Source of the DNA: Corallococcus carmarthensis | GTDB lineage: Bacteria > Myxococcota > Myxococcia > Myxococcales > Myxococcaceae | Assembly (NCBI RefSeq): GCF_003611695.1 | Contig: NZ_RAWE01000084.1 | Span: forward strand, 1-36,171 | Reading direction: 5' to 3' | DNA length: 36,171 nt | Shown here: positions 16,420 to 27,542 of the stretch, one piece after another | Layout: each line of letters begins with the position of its first letter | Position numbering within the stretch: position 1 is the first letter of the stretch | The notes under the pieces: generated by a model | Told to the model about the DNA's origin: nothing | Databases searched by the model: none | The model's input: only the letters and a program-made list of their open reading frames with translations | Position numbers and translations under genes: made by a program

Positions 16420-18384
16420 TCAGTGGCGCGGGGCCGGCGGCAGCCCCTTGGTCAACAGCTCATCCAGCACGGTGGGGTCCGCGAGCGTGCTCGCGTCACC
16501 CAGGTTCTCCGTCTCGCCGCCGGCGATCTTCCGGAGCATGCGGCGCAGGATTTTTCCCGAGCGCGTCTTGGGCAGGCCCGACACCAGCACCACCCGGTCC
16601 GGCGTGGCGATGGGGCCAATCACGTGGCGCACCTGTTCGCGCAAGCTGCCCACCATCTTCTCGTCCGGGGTGCGCAGGAAGTCCGGCTTCACCGTGACGA
16701 AGGCGCACACACCCGTGCCCTTCAGGTCGTGCGGGTAGCCCACCACCGCGGCCTCCGCGACGGCCTCATGGGCCACCAGCGCGCTCTCCACCTCCGCGGT
16801 GCCCAGGCGGTGGCCGGACACGTTGAGCACGTCGTCCACGCGGCCGGTGATCCAGTAGTACCCGTCCTCGTCGCGGCGGCAGCCGTCGCCGGTGAAGTAC
16901 AGCGGCAGGAAGCGCGCGTAGTACGTCTCCACGAAGCGCGAGTGGTGGCCGTACAGCGTGCGCGCCTGGCCCGGCCACGAGCGCGCGAGGCACAGGTTGC
17001 CGCTGACGCCGTTGCCTTCCAGCTTCTTGCCCTCTTCATCCACCAGCACCGGCTCCACGCCGAAGAAGGGCAGGGTGGCGCTGCCGGGCTTGCAGGGCGT
17101 CGCGCCCGGCAGCGGCGCGATGAGGATGCCGCCCGTCTCCGTCTGCCACCAGGTGTCCACCACGGGGCAGCGGCCTTCGCCCACCACGTCGTGGAACCAG
17201 CGCCAGACCTCCGGGTTGATGGGCTCGCCCACGCTGCCCAACAGGCGCAGCGACTTGCGGGACGACTTCGTGACGAAGCCGTCGCCCTCCTTGATGAGCG
17301 AGCGCAGCGCGGTGGGCGCCGTGTAGAGCGTGGTGGCCTTCAGGTCGTCCACCACCTGCCAGAGGCGGCTCGCGTCCGGCCACGTCGGGGTGGACTCGAA
17401 GAGGACCGTGGTGGTGCCGGTGGAGAGCGGGCCGTACACGAGGTACGAATGGCCCGTCACCCAGCCCACGTCCGCGGTGCAGAAGTGCACGTCGTCCGGC
17501 TGCGTGTCGAAGATGTAGCGGAAGGTCGTGTTGGCGTAGACGAGGTAGCCGCCCGTCGTGTGCAGCACGCCCTTGGGCTTCCCGGTGGAGCCGGAGGTGT
17601 AGAGGATGAAGAGCGGATCCTCCGAGTCCATCTACTCCGCGGGACAGACGCCGCGGTGCTTCTGCACCTCCACGTCCAGCCAGTGGTCGCGCCCCTCGCG
17701 CATGGGCACGTCCTTGGGCGTGCGGCGCGCGACCAGCACGGATGTCACCTGGGACAGGCCCTCCAGGGCCTCGTCGGTGATGGCCTTGGTGGCCACGCTC
17801 TTGGGGCCGCGCGGGCCTTCATTGGCGGTGATGACGAGCTTCGCGCCGGAGTCCAGCACGCGCTCGCGCAGCGAGTCCGCGGAGAAGCCGGCGAACACCA
17901 CCGAGTGCACCGCGCCGATGCGCGCGCACGCCAGCAGCGTGTACACGAGCTCCGGAATCATGGGCAGGTAGACGATGACGCGGTCGCCCTTCCGCACGCC
18001 GTGCGCCTTGAGCACGTTGGCCAGGCGGCCCACGTGGTGCGCGAGGTCGCGGAAGGTGATGGTCTCGTACTCGCCGGGCGTGTTCTTCGCCCAGAGGATG
18101 GCGGCCTTGTCCGGGTGCGCCTTCGCGTGGCGGTCCACGCAGTTGACGGTGACGTTGAGCTTGCCGCCCACGAACCAGGCGAAGTCGGCGGCCTGTTCGT
18201 TCACCTCACGGATGGACTCCGGCGGGTGGAACCAGGTGAGCTGCCGGGCCTGTTCGCCCCAGAAGGCGTCCGGAGCGTCCAGGCTCTGGCGGTAGAGGCG
18301 CTGGTACTCCTCCAGGCTCCGCACGTGCGCGGTGCGGCGGAAGGCTTCCTTGGGCGGGACGAGCGAATCCGGTTCGATGGTCAT
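16420..18384 (-). pseudogene. acs: Acetyl-CoA synthetase interrupted by an in-frame TAG
   Basis: A 655-codon frame (the normal Acs length is about 650) encoding the AMP-forming acetyl-CoA synthetase. Codon 251 (17634-17632) is TAG, and the next codon is ATG (17631-17629). The rest is intact: [12 protein letters not shown]-loop just after the stop, the acetate-pocket motif [30 protein letters not shown], and [11 protein letters not shown] with the regulatory lysine. The stop lies at a variable position in the linker CPAE-x-MDSEDP, so one base change would restore a sense codon. GGAG precedes the ATG at a short distance, so re-initiation giving two polypeptides (250 and 403 residues) is conceivable. 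Other options are a real null allele, readthrough, or a base-call error. It follows the porin by 11 bases. Confidence 0.9.
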
Positions 18385-18395
18385 GGGAGGGGTCC

Positions 18396-19499
18396 TCAGT
18401 AGAAGAGCTGGAGCTGGGCGGTGCCGGTGATGCCCGTGGTCGCGTGGGCGATGTCCCCGGCGCGTGACACGGCCACCTCCGTCTTCAGGTTGAAGGTGTG
18501 CTTCTGGAACCAGACGTTGAAGCCGGGGCGGAACGTGAGCAGGTCCTGCGCGGCCACGCGTCCGTTGAAGTACTCGCCGGAGAGGACGGGCTCGATGATG
18601 CCGATGCGGTAGCCCAGCTCCACGAAGAAGCCGGTGCCGCTGCGCACGTTGTCGTAGCCCTGCTGCCAGGAGAAGACGTTGCTCTGGAAGACGAACTCCT
18701 GGTTGTCGCCCACGGGCACGTCCAGGAACACGTCCGCCGCCAGGGCCACCGCGTCGTGCACGCCGGAGGCGGTGGCGATGGCGGAGTACTGGTAGTCACC
18801 GCCCACGCCGAACGACAGCAGGGGCTGGTCGGTGAAGTAGATGCCGCGGAGGAACAGGTCGTACTCGTGGCCCCAGACGTTGTAGCGCACGCTGCCCACG
18901 GCGCGCGGCAGGTCGTCCGGGTTGACCACCTGCCCGTTCTCCAGCTTCGCGCCCTCCACGCCGTTGAGGATGGCGGCGCGGTACGTCCACGGGCCCGCGA
19001 AGCCGCGCACCTGGACGCCCATGTCGCGCCACACCTTGCCCACGCCCAGCGGGTAGCGGATGAGGTCGGAGTGGTAGTCCACCGTCTGGAGCGCGATGGC
19101 GCCCTGCAGCGCGTGGTGCGACAGCGGCGCGAGGATGAAGCCCGCCTCCACCCACGTCTTGTCGGCGAACTCGTACGCGACCGTCGCGTCCTGGATGTAG
19201 AAGGCGGGGCTGTAGTCGCCGTTCTTGCCGAAGTTCGGCTGGTCCGTGTCGATGAAGAACGACAGCTTCTTCGTGATGGACCCGAAGACGAGCAGCCGCA
19301 CGCGGCGCAGGAAGAAGTCCGTCCCCACGCCGCCCGTGGGCGCGCCGTCCTTGACGAGCTGCATCTGGGGATGCAGCAGCACGTCGACGTTGAGGACCGC
19401 GTCCTCGCCGAGCTGGATCTTGCCCGCCGCCGCCGGCAGCGCGGTCAGCAGGGCCGTGAGCACCAACAACCGTGACAGGGGATGAAGGACGGGGCGCAT
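18396..19499 (-). CDS. Outer-membrane porin, phosphate-selective porin O/P-like
   Basis: A 367-residue protein with a signal peptide (cleavage near LPAAAGK, about 25) and a sequence of alternating amphipathic strands ending in Tyr (LQLFY), as expected for an outer-membrane barrel. NVDVLLHPQMQL near the start and FFIDTDQPNFGKNGD recall the porin O/P family; the substrate is unproven, but the operon suggests acetate or related acids. The start is ATG at 19499: the 11-codon extension upstream overlaps the sigma-54 promoter. It is the first gene of the operon and lies 11 bases ahead of acs. Confidence 0.82.
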   Translation of the reverse strand: MRPVLHPLSRLLVLTALLTALPAAAGKIQLGEDAVLNVDVLLHPQMQLVKDGAPTGGVGTDFFLRRVRLLVFGSITKKLSFFIDTDQPNFGKNGDYSPAFYIQDATVAYEFADKTWVEAGFILAPLSHHALQGAIALQTVDYHSDLIRYPLGVGKVWRDMGVQVRGFAGPWTYRAAILNGVEGAKLENGQVVNPDDLPRAVGSVRYNVWGHEYDLFLRGIYFTDQPLLSFGVGGDYQYSAIATASGVHDAVALAADVFLDVPVGDNQEFVFQSNVFSWQQGYDNVRSGTGFFVELGYRIGIIEPVLSGEYFNGRVAAQDLLTFRPGFNVWFQKHTFNLKTEVAVSRAGDIAHATTGITGTAQLQLFY

Positions 19500-19515
19500 G
19501 GGTCCCCATCCCCTG

Positions 19516-19531
19516 AGCAACGTCCGTTCCA
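19516..19531 (-). promoter_or_regulatory. Sigma-54 promoter for porin-acs-actP
   Basis: On the minus strand TGGAAC-GGACG-TTGCT matches the -24/-12 consensus TGGCAC-N5-TTGCW with one mismatch and exactly 10 bases between the invariant GG and GC. It lies in the gap between the NtrC-type regulator gene and the porin gene, where such a promoter is expected. The predicted start of transcription is near 19505, only about 6 bases before the porin ATG, which would make the message almost leaderless. Confidence 0.65.
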
Positions 19532-19594
19532 CCCGGGTCCTCTACGGGTTTCAGGACCTTGGGGGTTGGCTCGCCGCGTCAGGATGTGGCGGAA

Positions 19595-19653
19595 GGTGAC
19601 AGGGCGTTACCCCCCGTAACGATTCTTGCAGTGCGTCGTAACATTGGGGTGAC
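19595..19653. promoter_or_regulatory. Candidate enhancer sites for the NtrC-type regulator
   Basis: A cluster of related half-sites: GGTGAC (19595-19600), GTTACC (19606-19611), GTAACG (19616-19621), CGTAAC (19637-19642) and GGTGAC (19648-19653). The strongest unit is the palindrome CGTTAC-CCCCC-GTAACG at 19605-19621. It lies about 80 bases upstream of the -24 box, the usual distance for an upstream activating sequence. The proposed binding protein is the product of the adjacent gene (inference). Confidence 0.45.
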
Positions 19654-19656
19654 GCG

Positions 19657-21038
<1,382 letters not shown>

Positions 21039-21042
<4 letters not shown>

Positions 21043-23993
21043 GCGGAGGCCTCCAGCTTCAGCGCGTCAGCGCGGGGCAGGCTGAGCGTCACGCGGGTGC
21101 CGCCGTCCTGGCGGCCTTCGATGCGCAGCGTGCCGCCGTGCTCGCGCACGATGCCCTCCACCAGCGTGAGGCCCAGGCCGGTGCCTTCGCCGGGCTGCTT
21201 GGTGGTGAAGAACGGCTCGAAGATGCGTTGCGACAACTCCGGGGCGATGCCGTGCCCCCGGTCCTCCACCTGGATGCGCACCTGGTCTCCAGAGGCTTCC
21301 GCCAACAGCTCCACGCGCGAGCCCGCGGGCGACGCGTCGATGGCGTTGGTCAAGAGGTTCACCAGCACCTGCTCCAGCCGCTGCGCGTCGCCGCGCACGT
21401 CCAGCCCGTCCGGGCTCTGGTGCGTGCACGCCACGTCGCGCGCCTTGCGCGACAGCCGGGCCAGCTGCGCGGCCTCCGCGAGCAGCGGACCCACCGCCAC
21501 GCGCGTGAAGGGCCGGGACTCACCGCCCACGGAGCCCGAGTGGCCGAAGCCCACGAGCGCCCGGACGATGGTGTCGATGCGGCGGCACTGCTGGAGGATG
21601 AGCCCCACGCGCTCGCGCACGGCCTCCGGATCCTCCAGCTCATACTTGAGGTTCTGGCTGATGCTGGCGATGGCGGTGAGCGGGTTGCCAATCTCATGCG
21701 CCACGCCCGCGGCCACCCGGCCCAGCGACGCGAGCCGGTCCTGGTGCGCGAGCCGCGCGTCCACCGCCTTGCGCTCCGTCCAGTCCTCCACCAGGAACGT
21801 GATGCCCGTCTCCCCGCCGCTGTCGCCCTCCGACGGCGCGAGCCGCGAGCGGTGCAGGCGCAGCAACCGGGACCTGGTGCCCACCGTCACGCGCACCTCG
21901 TCGTCACCGCCGGGCGCCCGCGCGAGCTCCGCGAACAGGGGACCCCAGGGCTCCGGCAGGCGCGCGAGCGGCTGGCCCCGCGCCGAGTCCATGGGCACGC
22001 CCGACAGCGCCTCCAGCGCGGCGTTCCAGATGACGACCTCGCCATCCGGCCCCATGGCGCAGACGCCCAGCGGCAGGTCCTCCAGGATGCGGTAGAGGTA
22101 GCGGCGCACGACCTCCAACTCGCGCAGGGGGCCGCGCATGTCGCGCGCGTCGCGCAGCCGCTCCTCCACGAAGCGCAGTTGATCCGCCAGGGCCGTGCGC
22201 GCGCCGGGGTCCAGCCGCAGCGCTTCCCCCACCGCGAGCCGCGCCAGCACCGGGCCGATGAGGCCGGACAGGTTGCGCTCCACGCCGTCGCGCAGGCGGC
22301 GCAGCTCCGCGGGCCGGCGCTCATCGGGGGACAGCTCCAGGGCCTCGCGCGCGCGGTCCACCTCCGCCGCGGCCACCTGCGCGCCCAGCACGGGCTCCAG
22401 CTGCCGGCGGAACTCCTCCGGGGAGCTGGCCGCCACGCTGCCCTCCGCGAGCCCCGGCGCCTCGCGCGCGCACACCCGCGCGGCTTCCTTCTCCTCCACC
22501 GACTGGCGCGTGACGAGCGACACCGCCACGAAGCACAGCGCGTTGAGGGCCAGCGAGGTGAAGGTGGCGAAGCCCCACGGCTCCTCCGTGCCGAAGCCCA
22601 GCTTCGCGGAGATCTGGTTGGTCCACGCCACCAGCGAGGGCGGTTCCCACAGCGGGGCCACCAGGGTGACGGCCCACGTCACCGCGCCCGCGCCCAGCCC
22701 CGCCAGCAGCCCCGCTCGCGTGGCCTTGGGCCACATCAGGAGCCCCAGCACGCCCGGCGCGAACTGCGCGGTGGCGACGAAGGACACGAGCCCCAGGTCC
22801 ACCAGCCCCGTCGCCCGCGCGTTCAGCAGCCGGTAGAAGCCGTACCCCGCCAGGATGATGGCGGCGATGAGCACGCGCCGGGCCCACAGCAGCCACCCGT
22901 AGAGGTCGTCCCGTCCGCGCGTGGTTCCCAGCGGCAGCACCAGGTGCGTCAGGCACATGGGCGCGAGCGCGAGCGTGGTGACGATGACCATCGCGCTCGC
23001 CGCGGACACGCCGCCCAGGAAGGCGATGAGCGCGAGCAGCGGCGCGCCCTTCGCGATGGGCACGGAGAGGACGTGGAAGTCCGCGGGCCAGGGCAGGCCC
23101 AGCGCCTCACCGGACCACAGCACCACGGGCACCGCCGCGTTGATGAGCAGCATCAACAGCGGGTAGGCCCACGCGACGGTGGCCAGCCCGTCGCGCTCGG
23201 GCGCCTCGGTGAAGGCCACGTGGTACTGCCGGGGCGTGAGGAAGGCGGCGATGGTGGAGAGCACCAGCAGGGGGGCCCACGACGCGTCGCGCGCGGGACG
23301 CTGGAGGGCCTCCACCGCCTCCGGGTGCAGGGTGAGCCAGTCATTCAGCCCCCCCACGCCGCCGAAGACAGACACCACGCACCAGCCCGCGACGATGAGC
23401 AGCGCCAGCAGCTTCACGCCGGACTCGAAGGCGATGGCCAGCATCAGCCCTTCATGCCGCTCGCGCGGTGCGGGATGGCGGGCGCCGAAGAGGAGCGCGA
23501 AGACGATGAGCACGCCACAGAAGCCCGGCCCCACCAGCGCCGGGGCCGCCGAGGGGCTCAAGAGGCGCGCGGACTCCACGACGGCGCGAATCTGGAGCGC
23601 CAGGTAGGGCATGCTGCCGGCCAGCGCGAACAACGTCACCGCCGTGCCCGTCACCTGGCCGGGGTAGCGGAAGGCGAGCAGGTCCGCGAGCGAGGTGAGC
23701 TGCAGCTCGCGCGTCAGCCGCAGGAGCGGCCGCCACAGCACGGGGGCGAGCAGGCACGCGAGCGTGAGGCCCAGGTAGATGCCCAGGTAGCGGAAGCCGT
23801 GACGGGCCGCGTAGCCCACGCTGCCGAAGTAGGACCAGGACGTGGCGTACACGCCCAGGGCCAGCGCGTACGTCAGCGGGTGCTGGGTGATGCGCGAGGA
23901 GATGCGGCCCTTCTCCGCCGCGTACGCCACCAGGAACAACACGCCCAGGTAGGCCACGGAGGCGATGACGAGCGGGCCTGGCCCCAGCGTCAT
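21039..23993 (-). CDS. Symporter-fused sensor histidine kinase (CrbS-like)
   Basis: A 984-residue protein. Residues 1-495 form a sodium/solute symporter domain of about 13 helices. A helical linker follows (about 500-625), then a PAS domain (about 635-740). The kinase core has His766 in [13 protein letters not shown], the N box with Asn883 (LLTNAIDAS), the G1 box EDRGHGI (910-916) and [10 protein letters not shown] (936-945). This SSS-PAS-kinase order is that of CrbS/MxtR-type sensors, which in Vibrio and Pseudomonas control the acetate switch gene acs. There the partner is a LuxR-type regulator; here it is NtrC-type. Transport activity is not assured. The start at ATG 23993 overlaps the upstream small gene by 4 bases (ATGA). 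Confidence 0.93.
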
Positions 23994-24181
23994 GGGCGCA
24001 GGCTCCGGTGCGCCACCCACCCGCCCAGGGCGATGACGCCCAGCCACACGAGGAAGGGGAGCGAAGCGGGAGCGCCTTCCGCCAGCCACAGCCTGCGCAG
24101 CGGCGAGCCGAACAGCAGCACCGCCACGGCGAACACCAGCAGCGACGGCATGGCGGGAGGATCCGCGGGGGGCCGCGACAT
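23990..24181 (-). CDS. Small membrane protein coupled to the sensor kinase
   Basis: A 63-residue protein with two membrane helices (about 11-26 and 41-58) joined by a loop containing RRLWLAEGAPAS, ending in RSLRP. Its stop overlaps the kinase start by 4 bases (ATGA, 23990-23993), a strong sign that it is real and cotranslated. An internal ATG at codon 11 could also start it. It may be a subunit or regulator of the symporter-kinase; no function is known from its sequence. It is the first gene of the minus-strand locus and is divergent, by 59 bases, from the secretion ATPase gene. Confidence 0.72.
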   Translation of the reverse strand: MSRPPADPPAMPSLLVFAVAVLLFGSPLRRLWLAEGAPASLPFLVWLGVIALGGWVAHRSLRP

Positions 24182-24240
24182 GGCGGCAAGGATAGCAGCC
24201 CTGGCCGGGCGCGAGGGGGGCCGTGATAAGCCGGCAGGCC

Positions 24241-25779
24241 ATGGCTCCCCCGGACGTGCCCCCGTTCTCCGAACTGCCCCAGTTCACGCTGGACCGCGAC
24301 TCGCTGCGGCTGCTGCCCGAGTCCTTCTGCCGGCGGCTGGGCGTCGCGGTGATGGGCAAGGTGGACGCTGGCAACGACACGGAGCCCGTGACGGTGGCGA
24401 TGCTGGACCCGGAGGACGAGTCCGTGCGCTACCGCATCGCGGACTTCCTGCGCCGGCCCGTGCGGCCCGTGCGGCTCAACCGCTACGAAATCGACTCCGC
24501 GCTGGAGGTGGGCTTCGGCGCGGGGCAACACGCCTCGGTGGACGTGGTGCTGAAGGCGGGCACGCCGCTGTCCCACCGCCCCACGCCGGTGGAGCTGGTG
24601 AACCACGTGCTCACGGTGGCGGTGACGCAGAACGCGTCCGACATCCACCTGGAGAGCTACACGGACGACGTGGACCTGCGCTACCGCATCGACGGCATCC
24701 TCCACCAGACGTACACGGACATCTCCCCGGACTCGCTGCCGGAGGTGGTGAGCCGCATCAAGGTGATGGCGGGCCTGGACATCGCGGAGAAGCGGCGGCC
24801 CCAGGACGGCCGCCTGCGGGCGCTCTACGAAGGGGAGGCCGGGCGGAAGTTCGTGGACTTCCGCGTCAGCGTGGTGCCCTCGCCGGCGGGCGAGGACGTG
24901 GTCATCCGCCTGCTCGACGCCACGGTGGGGCTGGTGCCGGTGGAGAAGCTGGGGATGACGCCGGAGCTGCAGGCCACGGTGCTGCGGCTGCTCGGCAACC
25001 CGGAGGGGCTGGTGCTGGTGACGGGGCCCACCGGCAGCGGCAAGACGACGACGCTGTACGCGGCGCTGGCCCGGCTCAACGACGGGCGCAAGAAGATCAT
25101 CACCGCGGAGGACCCCATCGAATACGTGGTCCCCAAGGTGAACCAGAAGCAGGTGTCGCCGCAGATGCCGCACCTGGCGCTCTTGCGCGCGCTGCTCCGT
25201 CAGGACCCCAACGTGATGCTGGTGGGGGAGATCCGCGACCTGGAGACGGGCAGCACCGCGTTGATGGCGGCGTCCACGGGGCACGTGGTGCTGGGCACGC
25301 TGCACACGGCGGATGCCATTGGCGCGGTGAGCCGCCTGCGCGGGCTGAAGCTGGAGGACGGCGACATCGCGGAGGCGCTGCTCGCGGTGCTGGCGCAGCG
25401 GCTGGTGCGTCGCATCTGCCCGGAGTGCTCCGCGCCCACCACGCCGACGGCGGATCAGGTGTCGCTGCTGGGGCCGCTGCTGGACGGCGTGCAGCCCCGG
25501 GCGGGGCAGGGCTGCGAGGCGTGCCGCCACACCGGCTTCAAGGGGCGCGTGGGCCTCTTCGAGCTGCTGGTGGTGGACCCGGAGCTGCAACTGCTCATCG
25601 CCACCGGGGCGCCGGGTGTCCAGCTGCGCCGCCACGCCCGGGCGCGGGGCTTCCGCACGCTGGTGGAGGACGCGCTGGCGAAGGTGGCGGCGGGCGTCAC
25701 CACGCTGCATGAACTGACGCGCGTGGTGCCCTACCGCTACATCCTCACGGCTCGGGAGGAGCGTCAGGCTTCAGGGTGA
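24241..25779 (+). CDS. Type II secretion / type IV pilus ATPase (GspE/PilB family)
   Basis: A 512-residue hexameric secretion ATPase. Motifs in order: the N2-type domain with QNASDIHLE (about 130-138), Walker A GPTGSGKT (262-269), Asp box TAEDPIEY, Walker B LVGEIRD (327-333), His box TGHVVLGTLHT (346-356) and the metal-binding Cys pairs 393/396 and 425/428. It powers assembly of a pseudopilus or pilus. The N1 domain is short (about 110 residues). No other secretion gene is nearby, so it is an orphan. The ATG at 24241 is preferred; a GTG at 24223 adds six residues. The 3' end overlaps the convergent kinase gene by 35 bases. Confidence 0.92.
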   Translation: MAPPDVPPFSELPQFTLDRDSLRLLPESFCRRLGVAVMGKVDAGNDTEPVTVAMLDPEDESVRYRIADFLRRPVRPVRLNRYEIDSALEVGFGAGQHASVDVVLKAGTPLSHRPTPVELVNHVLTVAVTQNASDIHLESYTDDVDLRYRIDGILHQTYTDISPDSLPEVVSRIKVMAGLDIAEKRRPQDGRLRALYEGEAGRKFVDFRVSVVPSPAGEDVVIRLLDATVGLVPVEKLGMTPELQATVLRLLGNPEGLVLVTGPTGSGKTTTLYAALARLNDGRKKIITAEDPIEYVVPKVNQKQVSPQMPHLALLRALLRQDPNVMLVGEIRDLETGSTALMAASTGHVVLGTLHTADAIGAVSRLRGLKLEDGDIAEALLAVLAQRLVRRICPECSAPTTPTADQVSLLGPLLDGVQPRAGQGCEACRHTGFKGRVGLFELLVVDPELQLLIATGAPGVQLRRHARARGFRTLVEDALAKVAAGVTTLHELTRVVPYRYILTAREERQASG

Positions 25780-27352
25780 CGTCCGCGTCCGAGCCCGGGG
25801 GCACCATCACGGTGAAGGTCGAGCCCTCGCCGGGGATGCTGCGCACCTGGACGACGCCGCCGTGGGCCTCGATGATCTGCTGGGTGATGAAGAGGCCCAG
25901 CCCCAGGCCGCCGTAGTTGCGCTCGGACACCGCGCGCACGAAGCGGTCGAAGACGCGCGGCTGGTCCTCGTGCGGGATGCCGATGCCCTCGTCCTTCACG
26001 CTCAGCACGGCCAGCCCCGAATCCAGCCGCACGCGGAGGTGGATGGGTTTGCCCGCGCCGTACTTGAGCGCGTTGGTGAGCAGGTTGGTGACCACCTGGT
26101 CCAACCGGGCCCGGTCCCAGTTCCCCTCGATGGGGGTGGCGGCCTCCAGCGTGACGGCGCAGCCGACCTGCGCGGACTGGGGCGCGTAGCGGACCACCAC
26201 CTCCCGCGCGAGCGCGGCCAGGTCCATGGGCGCGCGGTCCAGCCGCAGCTGGCCCATGCTGATGCGTGAGACGTCCAGCAGGTCCTCGATGAGGTCCGAC
26301 AGCTTGCGCACCTGCCGGCGGGCCACCTCCAGGTCGCGGGCGATGCGCTCCACGGGCAGGGTGGCGGAAGGGTTGTTCTCCACGACGCGCAAGAGGGCCG
26401 TGAGCTTCAGTTGCAGCGGGGTGAGCGGCGTCTTCAGCTCGTGCGAGGCGACGGAGAGGAACTCATCGCGGGCCCGCACGGCGTCGCGCAGCAGCTCCAG
26501 CTCGCGCCGCTCCTGGGTGTGCTTGCGCTGGGTGATGTCGCGCGTCACCTTGGCGAAGCCCAGGAGCTTGCCCGCCGAGTCGTGCAGCGCGGTGATGACG
26601 ACGCTGGCCCAGAAGAGGCTGCCGTCCTTGCGGACACGCCACGCCTCTTCCTCGAAGTGCCCTTCGCGGGCGGCCGCCTGGAGGGCGAACCGGGGCTTGC
26701 CGCGCGCCACGTCCTCCGGAGGGTAGAAGCGGCTGAAGTGCTGGCCGATGATCTCCTCGGCCTTGTACTGCTTGAAGCGCTCGGCGCCCGCGTTCCAGGT
26801 GGAGACGTGGCCCGTCGCGTCCAGCATGTAGATGGCGTAGTCCTGGATGTTCTCGATGAGGAAGCGGAAGCGCTCTTCGCTCTGCCGCAGGCGCTCCTGG
26901 GCGAGCTTGCGCTCGGTGAAGTCGCGCGTCACCTTGCCGTAGCCCACGAGCTGGCCCTGCGCGTCGCGCATCGCGGTGATGACGACGCTGGCCCAGAAGA
27001 GGGTGCCGTCCTTGCGCACGCGCCAGCCTTCCTCTTCGAAGCGGCCCTCGTGGTTGACGATGTCCAGCTCCAGCTGGGGCTTGCCGCGGGCGACGTCCTC
27101 GGGCGGGTAGAAGCGGCTGAAGTGCTGGCCGAGGATCTCCTCGGCCTGGTAGCCCTTGATGCGTTCGGCGCCGGCGTTCCAGCTCATGATGTGGCCGGCC
27201 GGATCCAGCGTCAGGATGGCGTAGTCCTTCACGCTGTCGATGAACAGGCGCAGCTGCGCGCTCATGTCTCGAACGGATTGGGGATTCGCGTAGTCGATGT
27301 CGTCACCGCTGGCGGAGGCGGGTGGCTGACTGTCGTCCAGGGGACTCCTCAT
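25745..27352 (-). CDS. Soluble histidine kinase with two duplicated PAS domains
   Basis: A 535-residue kinase with no membrane segment. It has PAS1 (about 31-145), PAS2 (about 160-275), a dimerisation helix with His304 in SVASHELKTPLTPL, an N box around LLTNALKYG, DEGIGIP and GGLGLGLFIT. The two PAS domains are near copies: both contain GQHFSRFYPPEDVARGKP and SLFWASVVITA or TLFWASVVITA, so they arose by an internal duplication. PAS domains of this kind sense small ligands or redox state in the cytoplasm. No response regulator is adjacent; it is an orphan kinase. The start is ATG at 27352. The 190 bases upstream, before the reductase gene, hold no gene I can see. Confidence 0.92.
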   Translation of the reverse strand: MRSPLDDSQPPASASGDDIDYANPQSVRDMSAQLRLFIDSVKDYAILTLDPAGHIMSWNAGAERIKGYQAEEILGQHFSRFYPPEDVARGKPQLELDIVNHEGRFEEEGWRVRKDGTLFWASVVITAMRDAQGQLVGYGKVTRDFTERKLAQERLRQSEERFRFLIENIQDYAIYMLDATGHVSTWNAGAERFKQYKAEEIIGQHFSRFYPPEDVARGKPRFALQAAAREGHFEEEAWRVRKDGSLFWASVVITALHDSAGKLLGFAKVTRDITQRKHTQERRELELLRDAVRARDEFLSVASHELKTPLTPLQLKLTALLRVVENNPSATLPVERIARDLEVARRQVRKLSDLIEDLLDVSRISMGQLRLDRAPMDLAALAREVVVRYAPQSAQVGCAVTLEAATPIEGNWDRARLDQVVTNLLTNALKYGAGKPIHLRVRLDSGLAVLSVKDEGIGIPHEDQPRVFDRFVRAVSERNYGGLGLGLFITQQIIEAHGGVVQVRSIPGEGSTFTVMVPPGSDADVTLKPDAPPEP

Positions 27353-27542
27353 GCGCCAATCGTAATGCACCGCGCGGGTGGCTCGGGGAGGAACGACGCA
27401 TCGAATCCATCCACCAGCCAACCCTGTCGGGGACCGGGCTTCCGAGCAGAGCGGAAGCTCACACCCTGCGTGGAGGCAGCCCGGGCTTCAGGGGCTCCCC
27501 ATGGATCCCAGGTCCAATGGGAATGTCGCCTGGCGGCGGCGC

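Noticed and set aside
14181-16697. A plus-strand open frame of 838 codons opposite actP
   Set aside because: It is His/Arg/Gln-rich without domains, and the opposite strand encodes actP and DUF485 with full-length family matches.
17632-17634. TAG in acs read as pyrrolysine
   Set aside because: Acs enzymes do not use pyrrolysine, no methylamine methyltransferase or pyl gene is present, and the position is a variable linker residue.
21138-25712. A plus-strand open frame of 1524 codons running opposite the symporter-kinase
   Set aside because: It is Ala/Arg/Gly/His/Gln-rich low-complexity sequence with no motif and covers two well-supported genes in other frames. It is a by-product of strong GC third-position bias.
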